In this document: in pieces, positions 33,555 to 42,214 of the stretch
Layout of the letters: each line of letters begins with the position of its first letter
How positions within the stretch are numbered: position 1 is the stretch's first letter
Origin: Paenibacillus_V sp046244365
GTDB lineage: Bacteria > Bacillota > Bacilli > Paenibacillales > NBRC-103111
Length of the DNA stretch: 64,000 nt
NCBI RefSeq assembly: GCF_046244365.1
Contig: NZ_CP176395.1
Location: 5,518,001-5,582,000 of the forward strand
Direction of reading: 5' to 3'
Notes under the pieces: generated by a model
Told to the model about the DNA's origin: nothing
Seen by the model: only the letters and a program-made list of their open reading frames with translations
Databases searched by the model: none
Position numbers and translations under genes: made by a program

Positions 33555-34883
33555 TTACAAATGCATGGGCTCCGTGCCGGTCTGAGCGATATCCGTTCTC
33601 GCAATCGACGAGGCGGGCCTCTCGACAGGCGTATGGTAACGGCTTATGCCGGCCCCGAGGCGGCTGAGCATATGCTCGATCCGGTCATAGCCCCGATCGA
33701 TATGATGAACCTGTTCGACCACGGTCGTGCCGTGCGCGGCCAATCCGGCAATGACGAGCGCCGCTCCGGCGCGTAAATCTGTGGCCTCAACCGTTGCGCC
33801 GTACAGTCTTGGAACGCCCCGCACATAAGCGGCGTTCAAGTCTACGGAAATGTCGGCTCCCATGCGGCTAAGTTCGTCGACGTGCTTGAATCTGCCTTCA
33901 AAAACCGTTTCTTTGACGATGCTTAGTCCGTCCGCCAAAGCAAGCAGCACCATGATCTGCGATTGAAGATCCGTCGGAAAGGCGGGATGCGGCGACGTGA
34001 TGATGCGCTCCAGCGCCTTCGGCCTCGTTCCGCAAGATATGTTCATTATATCACCTTCGGCGGTAATTTGAACACCGGCGCGCCGCAGGACGTGGATTGC
34101 CGAAGTAAGGTGAGCGGGGCAAACGTTTTCCAGCGTAATATTGCCTCGCGTTGCCGCTGCCGCGATCATGAAGGTTCCGGTGACGATGCGATCCGGAATG
34201 ACGCGATAAATGCACGGCGTAAGCCTGTCGACGCCTTCTATCGTAATCGTATCCGTACCGGCGCCTACGATTTTGGCTCCCATCGTGACCAGGAAGTTTT
34301 GCAGGTCTTGAATTTCCGGCTCACGGGCCGCATTGTGAATCGTCGTAATGCCCTCCGCTTTTACGGCGGCCATCATAATGTTCTCCGTAGCGCCGACGCT
34401 CGGATAATCGAGGACGATATCCGCGCCCTTCAGCTTATCGGCTTTGCATACGATCGTACTGCCGGATTCTTCGATCGTAGCGCCAAGAGCGGTAAGTCCT
34501 TGCAGATGAAGATTGATTTTCCGTTCACCGATTGCGCAGCCTCCCGGCTGGTAAACGTGAACGACCCCGAATCGGGAAAGCAGCGGCCCCATCAAGAAGA
34601 TCGAGGAGCGCATTTGTTTCATCAGCTCTTCCGGGATGTGGGAAGAATGCAAGGTTGACGTATGAATGGTGACCGTTTCGCCTTGATGCTTCACCCGGCA
34701 ACCTAGCGCACGCAGTATACTGATCATGACATCGATATCGAGTAAGTTCGGTACGTTTTCTATTGCATGTGTTCCGTCTGCCAGCAAGCTGGCTGCTAAG
34801 ATTGGTAGTGCGGCATTTTTTGCGCCATGAATCCGTATGGTTCCCGAGAGAGGTCTCCCACCTTCGATAACCAACTTCTCCAA
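33555..34883 (-). CDS. murA: UDP-N-acetylglucosamine 1-carboxyvinyltransferase
   Basis: MurA transfers enolpyruvate from PEP to UDP-GlcNAc, the first committed step of peptidoglycan synthesis. The 442-residue product has the N-terminal substrate lysine in IHGAKNAALPIL and the fosfomycin-sensitive catalytic Cys in PGGCAIGERKINLH near residues 113-126. Length is about 20 residues above the usual, from a C-terminal extension rich in Ser, Thr and Arg. The start codon is TTG behind GGAGGTGA. Confidence 0.96.
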   Translation of the reverse strand: MEKLVIEGGRPLSGTIRIHGAKNAALPILAASLLADGTHAIENVPNLLDIDVMISILRALGCRVKHQGETVTIHTSTLHSSHIPEELMKQMRSSIFLMGPLLSRFGVVHVYQPGGCAIGERKINLHLQGLTALGATIEESGSTIVCKADKLKGADIVLDYPSVGATENIMMAAVKAEGITTIHNAAREPEIQDLQNFLVTMGAKIVGAGTDTITIEGVDRLTPCIYRVIPDRIVTGTFMIAAAATRGNITLENVCPAHLTSAIHVLRRAGVQITAEGDIMNISCGTRPKALERIITSPHPAFPTDLQSQIMVLLALADGLSIVKETVFEGRFKHVDELSRMGADISVDLNAAYVRGVPRLYGATVEATDLRAGAALVIAGLAAHGTTVVEQVHHIDRGYDRIEHMLSRLGAGISRYHTPVERPASSIARTDIAQTGTEPMHL

Positions 34884-34946
34884 TGTTTCACCTCCAGGTC
34901 AATTCGGAAGCAATCGAACAAAGTCAACGGAGGCTTTCCGCCTTTT

Positions 34947-35852
34947 TTAAAATTCGCCCACCTTCAGCACTTCCGGGACGAGCTTCACGCCGAACTTCTC
35001 TTGCACGCGCTCCTGCACGTGCCCCATCAGCGCCAAAATATCGTTCGCTGTCGCCTGGCCGGTGTTGATCATAAAATTGGCGTGCTGCGTCGACACCTCC
35101 GCCCCTCCGATTCGCGTCCCTTTCAAACCGGCTTCTTCGATCAGCTTCGCGGCGAAATGGCCCTCCGGATTGCGGAACACGCTTCCGGCGCAAGGCAGAT
35201 GCAGCGGCTGTGTCTGGATCCGGCGGTCCTTATAGGTCGCGAACGTGCCGGCGATTTCTTTACGGTCGCCTTGGCCGAGCTCGAAAACCGCTTCGGTGAC
35301 GACGCCGGGAAGCCGGTGGAGAACGGAGTGGCGGTAAGCGTACTGCAGGTCTTCCTTCGTCATCGTGACGAGTTCCCCCGTATTGAGCATCACTTCCGCT
35401 TGTTTGAGTATGCGTGACACATCAGACCCGTGCGCCCCCGCGTTCATGTAAACGGCGCCTCCGACGCTGCCTGGAATGCCCCCTGCATATTCCAAGCCGG
35501 TTAACCCCTGTTTACTGGCTTTCACTGCCAGGACAATGAAGGAATGCGCACCTCCGGCATGGACGAGGTTGCCGTCGAATCGCGCATAATCAAGTGCCGG
35601 ACCGAGCTTGATGACGACGCCGCGAATGCCTTTGTCCGCAACGAGCAGGTTGGAGCCGCGCCCGAGCACGAACCACGGCGTTTGGTGCCGGTACAGCAAT
35701 TTGACCGCGCCGACGAGCTGTTCTTTCGTTTGGGGAATGAGCAGCACGTCGGCAGGCCCTCCGATTTCCCAGGTCGTGTACGGCGCCATCGGCGCGTCGA
35801 GCATTATATCGCCGACGCCGGCCTCCTGCAATTCCGCTATTACCTGTTGCAT
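34947..35852 (-). CDS. murB: UDP-N-acetylenolpyruvoylglucosamine reductase
   Basis: MurB reduces enolpyruvyl-UDP-GlcNAc to UDP-MurNAc with FAD and NADPH. The 301-residue protein has the FAD-binding VLGRGSNLLVADKGIRG segment near residues 82-98, GGIPGSVGGAVYMNAGAHG near residues 128-146 and the catalytic serine in CAGSVFRNPEG near residue 227. This is the type II MurB layout. AAAGGAGG precedes the ATG by 8 bases. A 256-base spacer with a possible promoter separates it from murG. Confidence 0.96.
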   Translation of the reverse strand: MQQVIAELQEAGVGDIMLDAPMAPYTTWEIGGPADVLLIPQTKEQLVGAVKLLYRHQTPWFVLGRGSNLLVADKGIRGVVIKLGPALDYARFDGNLVHAGGAHSFIVLAVKASKQGLTGLEYAGGIPGSVGGAVYMNAGAHGSDVSRILKQAEVMLNTGELVTMTKEDLQYAYRHSVLHRLPGVVTEAVFELGQGDRKEIAGTFATYKDRRIQTQPLHLPCAGSVFRNPEGHFAAKLIEEAGLKGTRIGGAEVSTQHANFMINTGQATANDILALMGHVQERVQEKFGVKLVPEVLKVGEF

Positions 35853-35927
35853 GGGATAAACCTCCTTTACAGAACAACGTGGGCGGTTTCGCAAGCATCC
35901 CAGATGTCTGTCACGGTTATAGTGTAG

Positions 35928-35956
35928 TTTATGTAAAAGCGGCGAGAGTGTGACAA
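35928..35956 (-). promoter_or_regulatory. Possible murB promoter
   Basis: TTGTCA and CATAAA are separated by 17 bases in the 256-base murG-murB spacer. A tandem direct repeat of AAACAATCAT (about 36053-36072) lies farther upstream. Evidence is sequence similarity only. Confidence 0.4.
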
Positions 35957-36108
35957 TCGCCTATATGACGATGTCCCCCACAAACAATCCCCACAAGGTG
36001 AAGCGATACTTCGAAGCTTATTCCGAATGCTTTGCGGGGAGCCCCGGAAACAATCATAAACAATCATACGTCGACGATCGTCCGGCTCCCGGCAGCGTTT
36101 TTCGTTCG

Positions 36109-37197
36109 TTACCGCGCCTCCGCTTCAATAAGGCCGACGATGGCGCGGACGCCGTCCTTGATTTCGGAACGGGCCATCCGCTCGATATAGTGCTCCCGCT
36201 CTTCGTATACATTGGTGACAAGAGCGTGCAGAGAATCGGCCGTAGCCTGTTCTTCCGGCAGCACCCGGCCGTAACCGGACTTTTCGAACGAGGCCGCATT
36301 GACGATCTGATCGCCGCGGCTCGCCTGGCGGGTTAACGGAATAAGCACCATCGGCTTCTGCAGCGCCAAAAACTCGCAAATCGACGTGGCCCCCGCCCGG
36401 GATACGACGACATCAGTCATCGCCAGCAAATCCGGGAGCTCCTTATTTACGTACTCGAACTGACGGTAACCTCTCGTCCCGTCAAGCTCGCGTTCGAGAT
36501 TGCCTTTGCCGCAAATATGAACGATCTGGAACCGCTGCAGCAGGTTCGGCAGCTTGGCGCGGACCGCTTCGTTAATCGCTTTGGCGCCGAGGCTTCCGCC
36601 CATTACAAGCAGAACCGGCTTCGTTCGGGTGAACTCGCACATGGCGCGCCCGCGCTCGGCGGAGCCTGCTTGCAGCTCGCTGCGGATCGGCAAGCCCGTC
36701 AGGACCGCCTTCTCGCTGCCTTCCGCTGCCGCCCCTCTCTTGGCCGCCAGCGACAGCGTCTCGGGGAAGGTTACGCAAACCTTGCGGGCAAACGGCACGG
36801 ACAGCTTGTTGGCCAGCCCGGGCGTGATGTCCGATTCATGAATGATGACGGGGATACCGCGCATCCAACCGGCAACGACGACCGGAACGGAGACGAAGCC
36901 ACCCTTCGAAAATACGATGCTCGGCTTTAATTTTCTTAATAGCTTATAAGAATCCCAGACGCCCTTCAGTACCTTGAAGGGGTCTTTCATATTTTTCAAA
37001 TCGAAATAGCGGCGCAGCTTACCGGATGAAATGTGATGAAACGGGATTCCCGCTTCATCGATAATCTGCTTTTCGATTCCGTCGGCGGAGCCGATATAGG
37101 CCGCATTCCAGCCCTCTTGACGCAGGGCGGAAATAAGCGCAAGGTTCGGCGTCACATGACCCGCCGAACCTCCTCCGGTGAAGACGATTGTTTTCAA
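36109..37197 (-). CDS. murG: UDP-GlcNAc:undecaprenyl-pyrophosphoryl-MurNAc-pentapeptide transferase
   Basis: MurG makes lipid II from lipid I on the cytoplasmic face. The 362-residue GT-B glycosyltransferase shows the N-terminal G-loop FTGGGSAGHVTPNLALI (residues 5-21), the second G-loop LLVMGGSLGAKAINE near residue 195, and the donor-site segment VVSRAGATSICEFLALQKP near residue 260. The start codon is TTG with GAGGTGA upstream. It follows spoVE by seven bases. Confidence 0.97.
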   Translation of the reverse strand: MKTIVFTGGGSAGHVTPNLALISALRQEGWNAAYIGSADGIEKQIIDEAGIPFHHISSGKLRRYFDLKNMKDPFKVLKGVWDSYKLLRKLKPSIVFSKGGFVSVPVVVAGWMRGIPVIIHESDITPGLANKLSVPFARKVCVTFPETLSLAAKRGAAAEGSEKAVLTGLPIRSELQAGSAERGRAMCEFTRTKPVLLVMGGSLGAKAINEAVRAKLPNLLQRFQIVHICGKGNLERELDGTRGYRQFEYVNKELPDLLAMTDVVVSRAGATSICEFLALQKPMVLIPLTRQASRGDQIVNAASFEKSGYGRVLPEEQATADSLHALVTNVYEEREHYIERMARSEIKDGVRAIVGLIEAEAR

Positions 37198-37204
37198 GCC
37201 ACCG

Positions 37205-38302
37205 TCACCTCGCGTATCGAGAAATGTTAAGCAATATGCCGAGCGCGGTCAGCATTAAGGTTAAAGACGAGCCGCCGTAGCTAATAAGCGGCAGCGTAAT
37301 GCCGGTAACCGGAAACATGCCGATTACGACGCCGATGTTGATGATAACTTGAACGGCTACCATGCCGATGATGCCGACGGCGAGCAGGCTGCCGAACGTA
37401 TCCGGGGCCGTAATCGCCGTTCTCAGGCCGCGCCATACGAGCAGCGTGAACAGCGCAAGCAGCAGCGTCCCGCCGATAAAGCCAAGCTCCTCGCCGATAA
37501 TCGAGAAGATGAAGTCGGTTTGCGGTTCCGGCAGGTAGCTGTATTTTTGCCGGCTCATGCCGAGTCCGAGTCCGACCAGTCCGCCCGGCCCTACCGCGTA
37601 AAGCGATTGAATCGATTGATAGCCGACCCCGAGCGGATCCTGCCACGGATCGAGAAAGCCGGTGATCCGTTTCATCCGGTACGGCTCCGCCAGCACGAGG
37701 CCGACGAGGCCGACGACGCCGATCATGGCGAGTCCGGCCAGATGGGCGATCCTCGCGCCTGCCGTATAAATGATCAGCAGCGAAGCGCCAACGAGCACAG
37801 CGCCGGTACCGAGATCAGGCTGAAGCATGATAAGCCCGAACGTAACGCCTACGATGGCGAGCGGCGGCATAAGTCCCCGCGCAAAATCGGTGATCTGCAG
37901 CTTCTCTTCCGACAGCATCTTCGCCAGGAACAAAATGACGCACATTTTCATAAACTCGGACGGCTGGATCCCGAACGATGCGATCCCCAGCCAGCTTCTT
38001 GCCCCGCCGCGAACGACGCCCACGCCCGGAATCAGAACGATCAAGAGCATGACGAAGCCCAGGATCAGCGCAAGCTTGGCGTACTTCTTCCAAACCCAAT
38101 AGTCGATGTTCATCATCACGATCATCGCAACGCCGCCGAGCGCGGCAAACAACAGCTGCCTCTTCAAGTAATAGAAGGCGTCTCCGAATTCGCGGAACGA
38201 CAGCACAGCGCTGGCGCTATAAACCATAACGACGCCTATCGCCAGAAGCAGTATAGTGGATAACAGCATGATAGGATCCGGAGCGGAACGCGATTTGCCC
38301 AT
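37205..38302 (-). CDS. spoVE: SEDS-family peptidoglycan polymerase SpoVE/FtsW
   Basis: This 365-residue membrane protein with ten hydrophobic spans is a glycosyltransferase polymerising lipid II in partnership with a class B PBP. Family motifs seen are RGGARSWLGI, QPSEFMKM, the catalytic-region QPDLGTGAV and LPLISYGGSSL near the C-terminus. Its place between murD and murG is that of spoVE in Bacillus subtilis, where it acts in spore cortex synthesis with SpoVD. Sequence alone does not separate it from FtsW, so a vegetative role is possible. Confidence 0.93.
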   Translation of the reverse strand: MGKSRSAPDPIMLLSTILLLAIGVVMVYSASAVLSFREFGDAFYYLKRQLLFAALGGVAMIVMMNIDYWVWKKYAKLALILGFVMLLIVLIPGVGVVRGGARSWLGIASFGIQPSEFMKMCVILFLAKMLSEEKLQITDFARGLMPPLAIVGVTFGLIMLQPDLGTGAVLVGASLLIIYTAGARIAHLAGLAMIGVVGLVGLVLAEPYRMKRITGFLDPWQDPLGVGYQSIQSLYAVGPGGLVGLGLGMSRQKYSYLPEPQTDFIFSIIGEELGFIGGTLLLALFTLLVWRGLRTAITAPDTFGSLLAVGIIGMVAVQVIINIGVVIGMFPVTGITLPLISYGGSSLTLMLTALGILLNISRYAR

Positions 38303-38347
38303 AGCCAGGCACCCCTTGCAACAAAAGTGGGGACAAGCTCCCCCTTG

Positions 38348-39736
38348 TTACAGGTTATGCACGGACTGCTTAAAAATGCGTCCCCGTTCCTCAAACGAGA
38401 CAAACATGTCCCAACTTGCACAGGCAGGCGACAGCAGTACGACATCTCCCGACTCTGCCAAGCCGTCGGCGATGCGCACGGCTTCAGCCAACGTCTCGGC
38501 GGGAGTGTTAGCATTATCGACGCTTTTCACGGCGACTAGTCCTGCCTGCTCCGCTACGCGATTTATTTTTTCGCGGGTTTCGCCGAGCGTCACGACAGCT
38601 TTCACCCGGTTCGCGAAATACGGCAGCAGCTCCATGTAATCCATTCCGCGTTCAAGACCGCCCGCTATCAGCACGACCGGCTGGCTGAACGCTTCGATAT
38701 CCATGATGGTGGCAGCCGGATTCGTCGCTTTCGATCCGTTGATGTAGGTGACGCCGTTCCGTTCCTTGACGAACTCGAGCCGGTGCTCGACGCCGCGGAA
38801 CGATTTCAGCACCTCCGCGATCGTTTCGAAGGAAACCCCTGCCGCGTAAGCCGCAGCGGATGCCGCAAGCGCATTTTGCACGTTATGGCGGCCGGGTAAC
38901 CCAAGCTCGCCCGCAGGAAGCACCTTGACCAGCTCGCCGTCAAACGTCCGGCAGATGATCGTATCGTCCTGCAGGAAGAAGCCGCACTCCGTTAGCTCCG
39001 ACATGGAGAACGCGAGCACCTTGGCTTTCACTTTCGGCATTAGCCCGCGGCATACGTCATCGTCCGCATTCAGGACCGCGACGTCATCCGGCGTTTGGTT
39101 TGCGAACAGCTTCAGCTTGGAGCTGATGTAGTCCTCCATGCCGCCGTGGTAGTCGAGATGCGTTTGGAAGACGTTCAACAGGCAAGCGATATTCGGACGG
39201 AATGCGGAAGTTCCTTTGAGCTGAAAGCTCGACAATTCCACGACCATCCGGTTGTCCGCCGTCGCTTCCAACGCCGCGTCGCAAAGAGGCCGGCCGATGT
39301 TGCCCGCCACGATCGGCGATAACCCGGCCGCCTCCAGCATGTTGCCGATCCACGTGGTCGTGGTCGTCTTGCCGTTCGAGCCGGTAATCCCGATAATCGG
39401 CGCCTTGCAGATGTGATAGGCGACCTCCACTTCGGTTACGGTCTCGATGCCGAGCTCCAGCGCGCGGGCAACCGGCTCCGCGGAATAAGGAATGCCCGGA
39501 TTTTTGACGACCAGCGATACCTCTTCGTTGATCAGTGTGAGCGGATGCCCGCCGCAAATAACAGAAATACCCAGAGCCGTAAGTTCGTCGGCTTCAGGGC
39601 ATGCGTCGCGCTCCTTTTTATCGTTCACCGTAACGGCTGCGCCGTACTCGTGAAACAGCTTGGCAACGGCGATTCCGCTTTTGGCGAGTCCTAGAACGAC
39701 CACCTTCTTGTCTCGATAATGCATCGGATGCATCAT
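38348..39736 (-). CDS. murD: UDP-N-acetylmuramoylalanine-D-glutamate ligase
   Basis: MurD adds D-glutamate to UDP-MurNAc-L-Ala. The 462-residue Mur ligase has the N-terminal Rossmann segment KVVVLGLAKSGIAVAKLF, the ATP motif GITGSNGKTTTTTWIG near residues 116-131, and the C-terminal domain with NGSKATNPAAT near residue 332. It is separated from mraY by three bases. GAGGTG lies 9 bases before the first of two adjacent ATG codons. Confidence 0.97.
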   Translation of the reverse strand: MMHPMHYRDKKVVVLGLAKSGIAVAKLFHEYGAAVTVNDKKERDACPEADELTALGISVICGGHPLTLINEEVSLVVKNPGIPYSAEPVARALELGIETVTEVEVAYHICKAPIIGITGSNGKTTTTTWIGNMLEAAGLSPIVAGNIGRPLCDAALEATADNRMVVELSSFQLKGTSAFRPNIACLLNVFQTHLDYHGGMEDYISSKLKLFANQTPDDVAVLNADDDVCRGLMPKVKAKVLAFSMSELTECGFFLQDDTIICRTFDGELVKVLPAGELGLPGRHNVQNALAASAAAYAAGVSFETIAEVLKSFRGVEHRLEFVKERNGVTYINGSKATNPAATIMDIEAFSQPVVLIAGGLERGMDYMELLPYFANRVKAVVTLGETREKINRVAEQAGLVAVKSVDNANTPAETLAEAVRIADGLAESGDVVLLSPACASWDMFVSFEERGRIFKQSVHNL

Positions 39737-39739
39737 GCG

Positions 39740-40705
39740 TTAGAACACCTCGTTTACGTATAGTCCGATTCCCGCAAGAACGAGTCCGGTGATCCAGAAC
39801 GTGATGACGACCCGCCACTCCGACCAGCCCGTCAGCTCGAAATGATGGTGGATCGGGCTCATCTTGAACACGCGCTTGCCTCTCGTCTTGAAGGATGTGA
39901 CTTGAATGATTACGGATAGCACCTCTATCGCAAAAACGCCCCCGATTACGGCAAGCAGCAGCTCCTGCTTCGTCAAAATGGCGGCAGCCGCTAGACCGCC
40001 TCCGAGACCCAGCGAGCCGGTATCGCCCATAAACACCTTGGCGGGATGCGCGTTAAATACGAGAAAGCCGAGTACCGCGCCTACCGTCGCCGCGGAGAAA
40101 ATCGCCGTTTCCGGGTTGTGGCTCTGCACCGCGATAATCACGTAAGCGCCGAAGGCGATTGCGCTTGTACCCGCAAGCAGGCCGTCCAAGCCGTCCGTAA
40201 AGTTTACGCCGTTGCTCGTCGCCAGCATCAGGAAAGCGACGAACGGGTAATACAGCCAGCCGAGCTTGATGTCGACGTTCGCAATCGGAATGTGAACGTC
40301 GGTCGAGTGCCCCATCCGGATAAGGAAGTAACACACCACCGCCGAGACGATCAGTTGACCGAGCAGCTTTTGCTTCGCGGTGAGCCCCAAGGAGCGTTTG
40401 AACAAAATCTTGATATAATCGTCTAGAAATCCGATTAATCCATAACCAAGCGAGGCGACCAGAAGGACGATCAGCTCGGAATTTTTGTCGGCAAAACGAA
40501 GCGCGGCTACCGCCAGCGCCAGTATGATAATGATACCGCCCATTGTCGGCGTCCCTTTTTTCTTCAAATGGCCCTGCGGACCGTCAGTGCGGATTTGCTG
40601 GCCGAATTTCAGCCTCCGCAAAAGCGGGATTAGCAGCGGCCCCGCAAGCAGCGCCAAAACGAAGGCGGTTGCCAGCGGAAACAGGATCTCTTTACTATCA
40701 ATCAT
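39740..40705 (-). CDS. mraY: Phospho-N-acetylmuramoyl-pentapeptide transferase
   Basis: MraY moves phospho-MurNAc-pentapeptide to undecaprenyl phosphate, forming lipid I. The 321-residue protein has ten hydrophobic spans and the motifs TPTMGGII, LDDYIKI (Asp-Asp), NFTDGLDGLLAGT and HHHFELTGW. The start is the ATG behind AAGGGGT; the longer open frame adds a cysteine-rich leader not found in the family. Confidence 0.97.
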   Translation of the reverse strand: MIDSKEILFPLATAFVLALLAGPLLIPLLRRLKFGQQIRTDGPQGHLKKKGTPTMGGIIIILALAVAALRFADKNSELIVLLVASLGYGLIGFLDDYIKILFKRSLGLTAKQKLLGQLIVSAVVCYFLIRMGHSTDVHIPIANVDIKLGWLYYPFVAFLMLATSNGVNFTDGLDGLLAGTSAIAFGAYVIIAVQSHNPETAIFSAATVGAVLGFLVFNAHPAKVFMGDTGSLGLGGGLAAAAILTKQELLLAVIGGVFAIEVLSVIIQVTSFKTRGKRVFKMSPIHHHFELTGWSEWRVVITFWITGLVLAGIGLYVNEVF

Positions 40706-40798
40706 GACGGCACCCCTTGCACATTTCTTACATCCGTTTCCAAGTCGATAGCCGGACTGTTGGCAGTCCGGCAAGTTGCAGCGCGATTTCCGTTACCG

Positions 40799-42214
40799 TC
40801 AAACCGTTTCGTCCTCCGCTTGCAGCGCATGGATGACTTCCTCCAGCCGCATACCCCGGGAGCCTTTGACGATAACGGCGTCGCCTTCTTTAAGCAAACC
40901 GCGCAGCTCGCGAATCAAATCCGCTTTGTCGTCGAACGGACGAACCCGTTCCCCGCCGAACCGCACGGCCGCTTCCTCCGCGATATTCCGCGCTAGCTTG
41001 CCGTACGTGAAGACGCCGTCGATCGATTCCGGATCGAGGCCCCGGCCGATTTCGCGGTGGAATTCTTCCTCGCTGGGGCCGAGCTCCAGCATATCGCCGA
41101 GCACGGCGAATTTGCGGGAGTAGCCTTTAAGCTCCGTCAATAGCGACAGCCCCGCCTGCATCGAAGTCGGGCTTGCGTTGTAAGCGTCATTGAGCAGGAA
41201 CGCGCCGTTCTTCAGCTTGACCGGCTCGATCCTCATGCTCGTAAGCTCAACGTCCTTGAGCCCTTGATCCAACTCGTCGTCGCAGACGCCCATGAATTTC
41301 GCTACGGCAATAGCCGCTAAAGCGTTGACGACGTTATGGAGACCGAGCAGCGGAATGTAAAAGCTGCGAGAGCCCGGCAGGTTCGTCTGGAAATGGGTTC
41401 CTTCGCCGTCTTGCATGACGCCTACCGGATATAGATCGTTCCGGTCCGAAGCGCCGAAGCGGTACCGGAGCATCGAGGCAGGCTGCGGCATATCCGGAAG
41501 CACCTGTTCGATCAAAGGCTCATCGCCGTTGTACACAAAAAAGCCGTCCGGCTTTAAACCGCTTAATATTTCCGTCTTGGCCCGGGCGATTTCCTCCCGC
41601 GTTCCGAGCTGGAGCAAATGCGCCTCCCCGATGTTGGTCACAATGACCGCTTCAGGCTCGGCGATCCGAGAGAGCAGCTCGATTTCGCCACGACCGCTCA
41701 TTCCCATTTCCAGTACGGCCATTTCCGTCTGCTCATCCATTTCGAGGAGCGTCATCGGCAGCCCGATATGATTATTCAGATTGCCTGCCGTCTTGTGCAC
41801 CTTATACGTCGTGCCGAGCAGCGAAGCGGTCAAATCCTTCGTCGTCGTTTTGCCGTTGCTTCCGGTAATTCCGACGATGCGCACCGGCAGTTCGTTTCTA
41901 TAGGCATGCGCCAGCTGCTGCAGCGCCTCCAGCGTATCGTCGACCTCGATCAGCGGCAAGCCGTCTTCCGGCTTCGGCCGTCCGATTTGCCACAATGCTG
42001 CGGCCGCGCCTTTGGCCAGCGCCTCCAGCACATAATCGTGCCCGTCCCGCTGGCCTATGAGAGGCACAAACAAATTGCCCGGCTTTATGTTGCGCGTATC
42101 GAAGCAAACGCCCTTCACGACGATTTCGGTTACATCCGTGCCTGAAGGGCTTCCGGCATCGGTCAAGCTCTTGCCGACCATTTGTGCGATTTGCCCGCAT
42201 GTGCGTGTAATCAT
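40799..42214 (-). CDS. murF: UDP-MurNAc-tripeptide D-alanyl-D-alanine ligase
   Basis: MurF adds D-Ala-D-Ala to complete the pentapeptide precursor. The 471-residue Mur ligase has GITGSNGKTTTKDLTASLL near residues 114-132 and a C-terminal domain with VLGDMLELGPSEEEFH near residue 376. Its ATG overlaps the murE stop by four bases. Confidence 0.97.
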   Translation of the reverse strand: MITRTCGQIAQMVGKSLTDAGSPSGTDVTEIVVKGVCFDTRNIKPGNLFVPLIGQRDGHDYVLEALAKGAAAALWQIGRPKPEDGLPLIEVDDTLEALQQLAHAYRNELPVRIVGITGSNGKTTTKDLTASLLGTTYKVHKTAGNLNNHIGLPMTLLEMDEQTEMAVLEMGMSGRGEIELLSRIAEPEAVIVTNIGEAHLLQLGTREEIARAKTEILSGLKPDGFFVYNGDEPLIEQVLPDMPQPASMLRYRFGASDRNDLYPVGVMQDGEGTHFQTNLPGSRSFYIPLLGLHNVVNALAAIAVAKFMGVCDDELDQGLKDVELTSMRIEPVKLKNGAFLLNDAYNASPTSMQAGLSLLTELKGYSRKFAVLGDMLELGPSEEEFHREIGRGLDPESIDGVFTYGKLARNIAEEAAVRFGGERVRPFDDKADLIRELRGLLKEGDAVIVKGSRGMRLEEVIHALQAEDETV

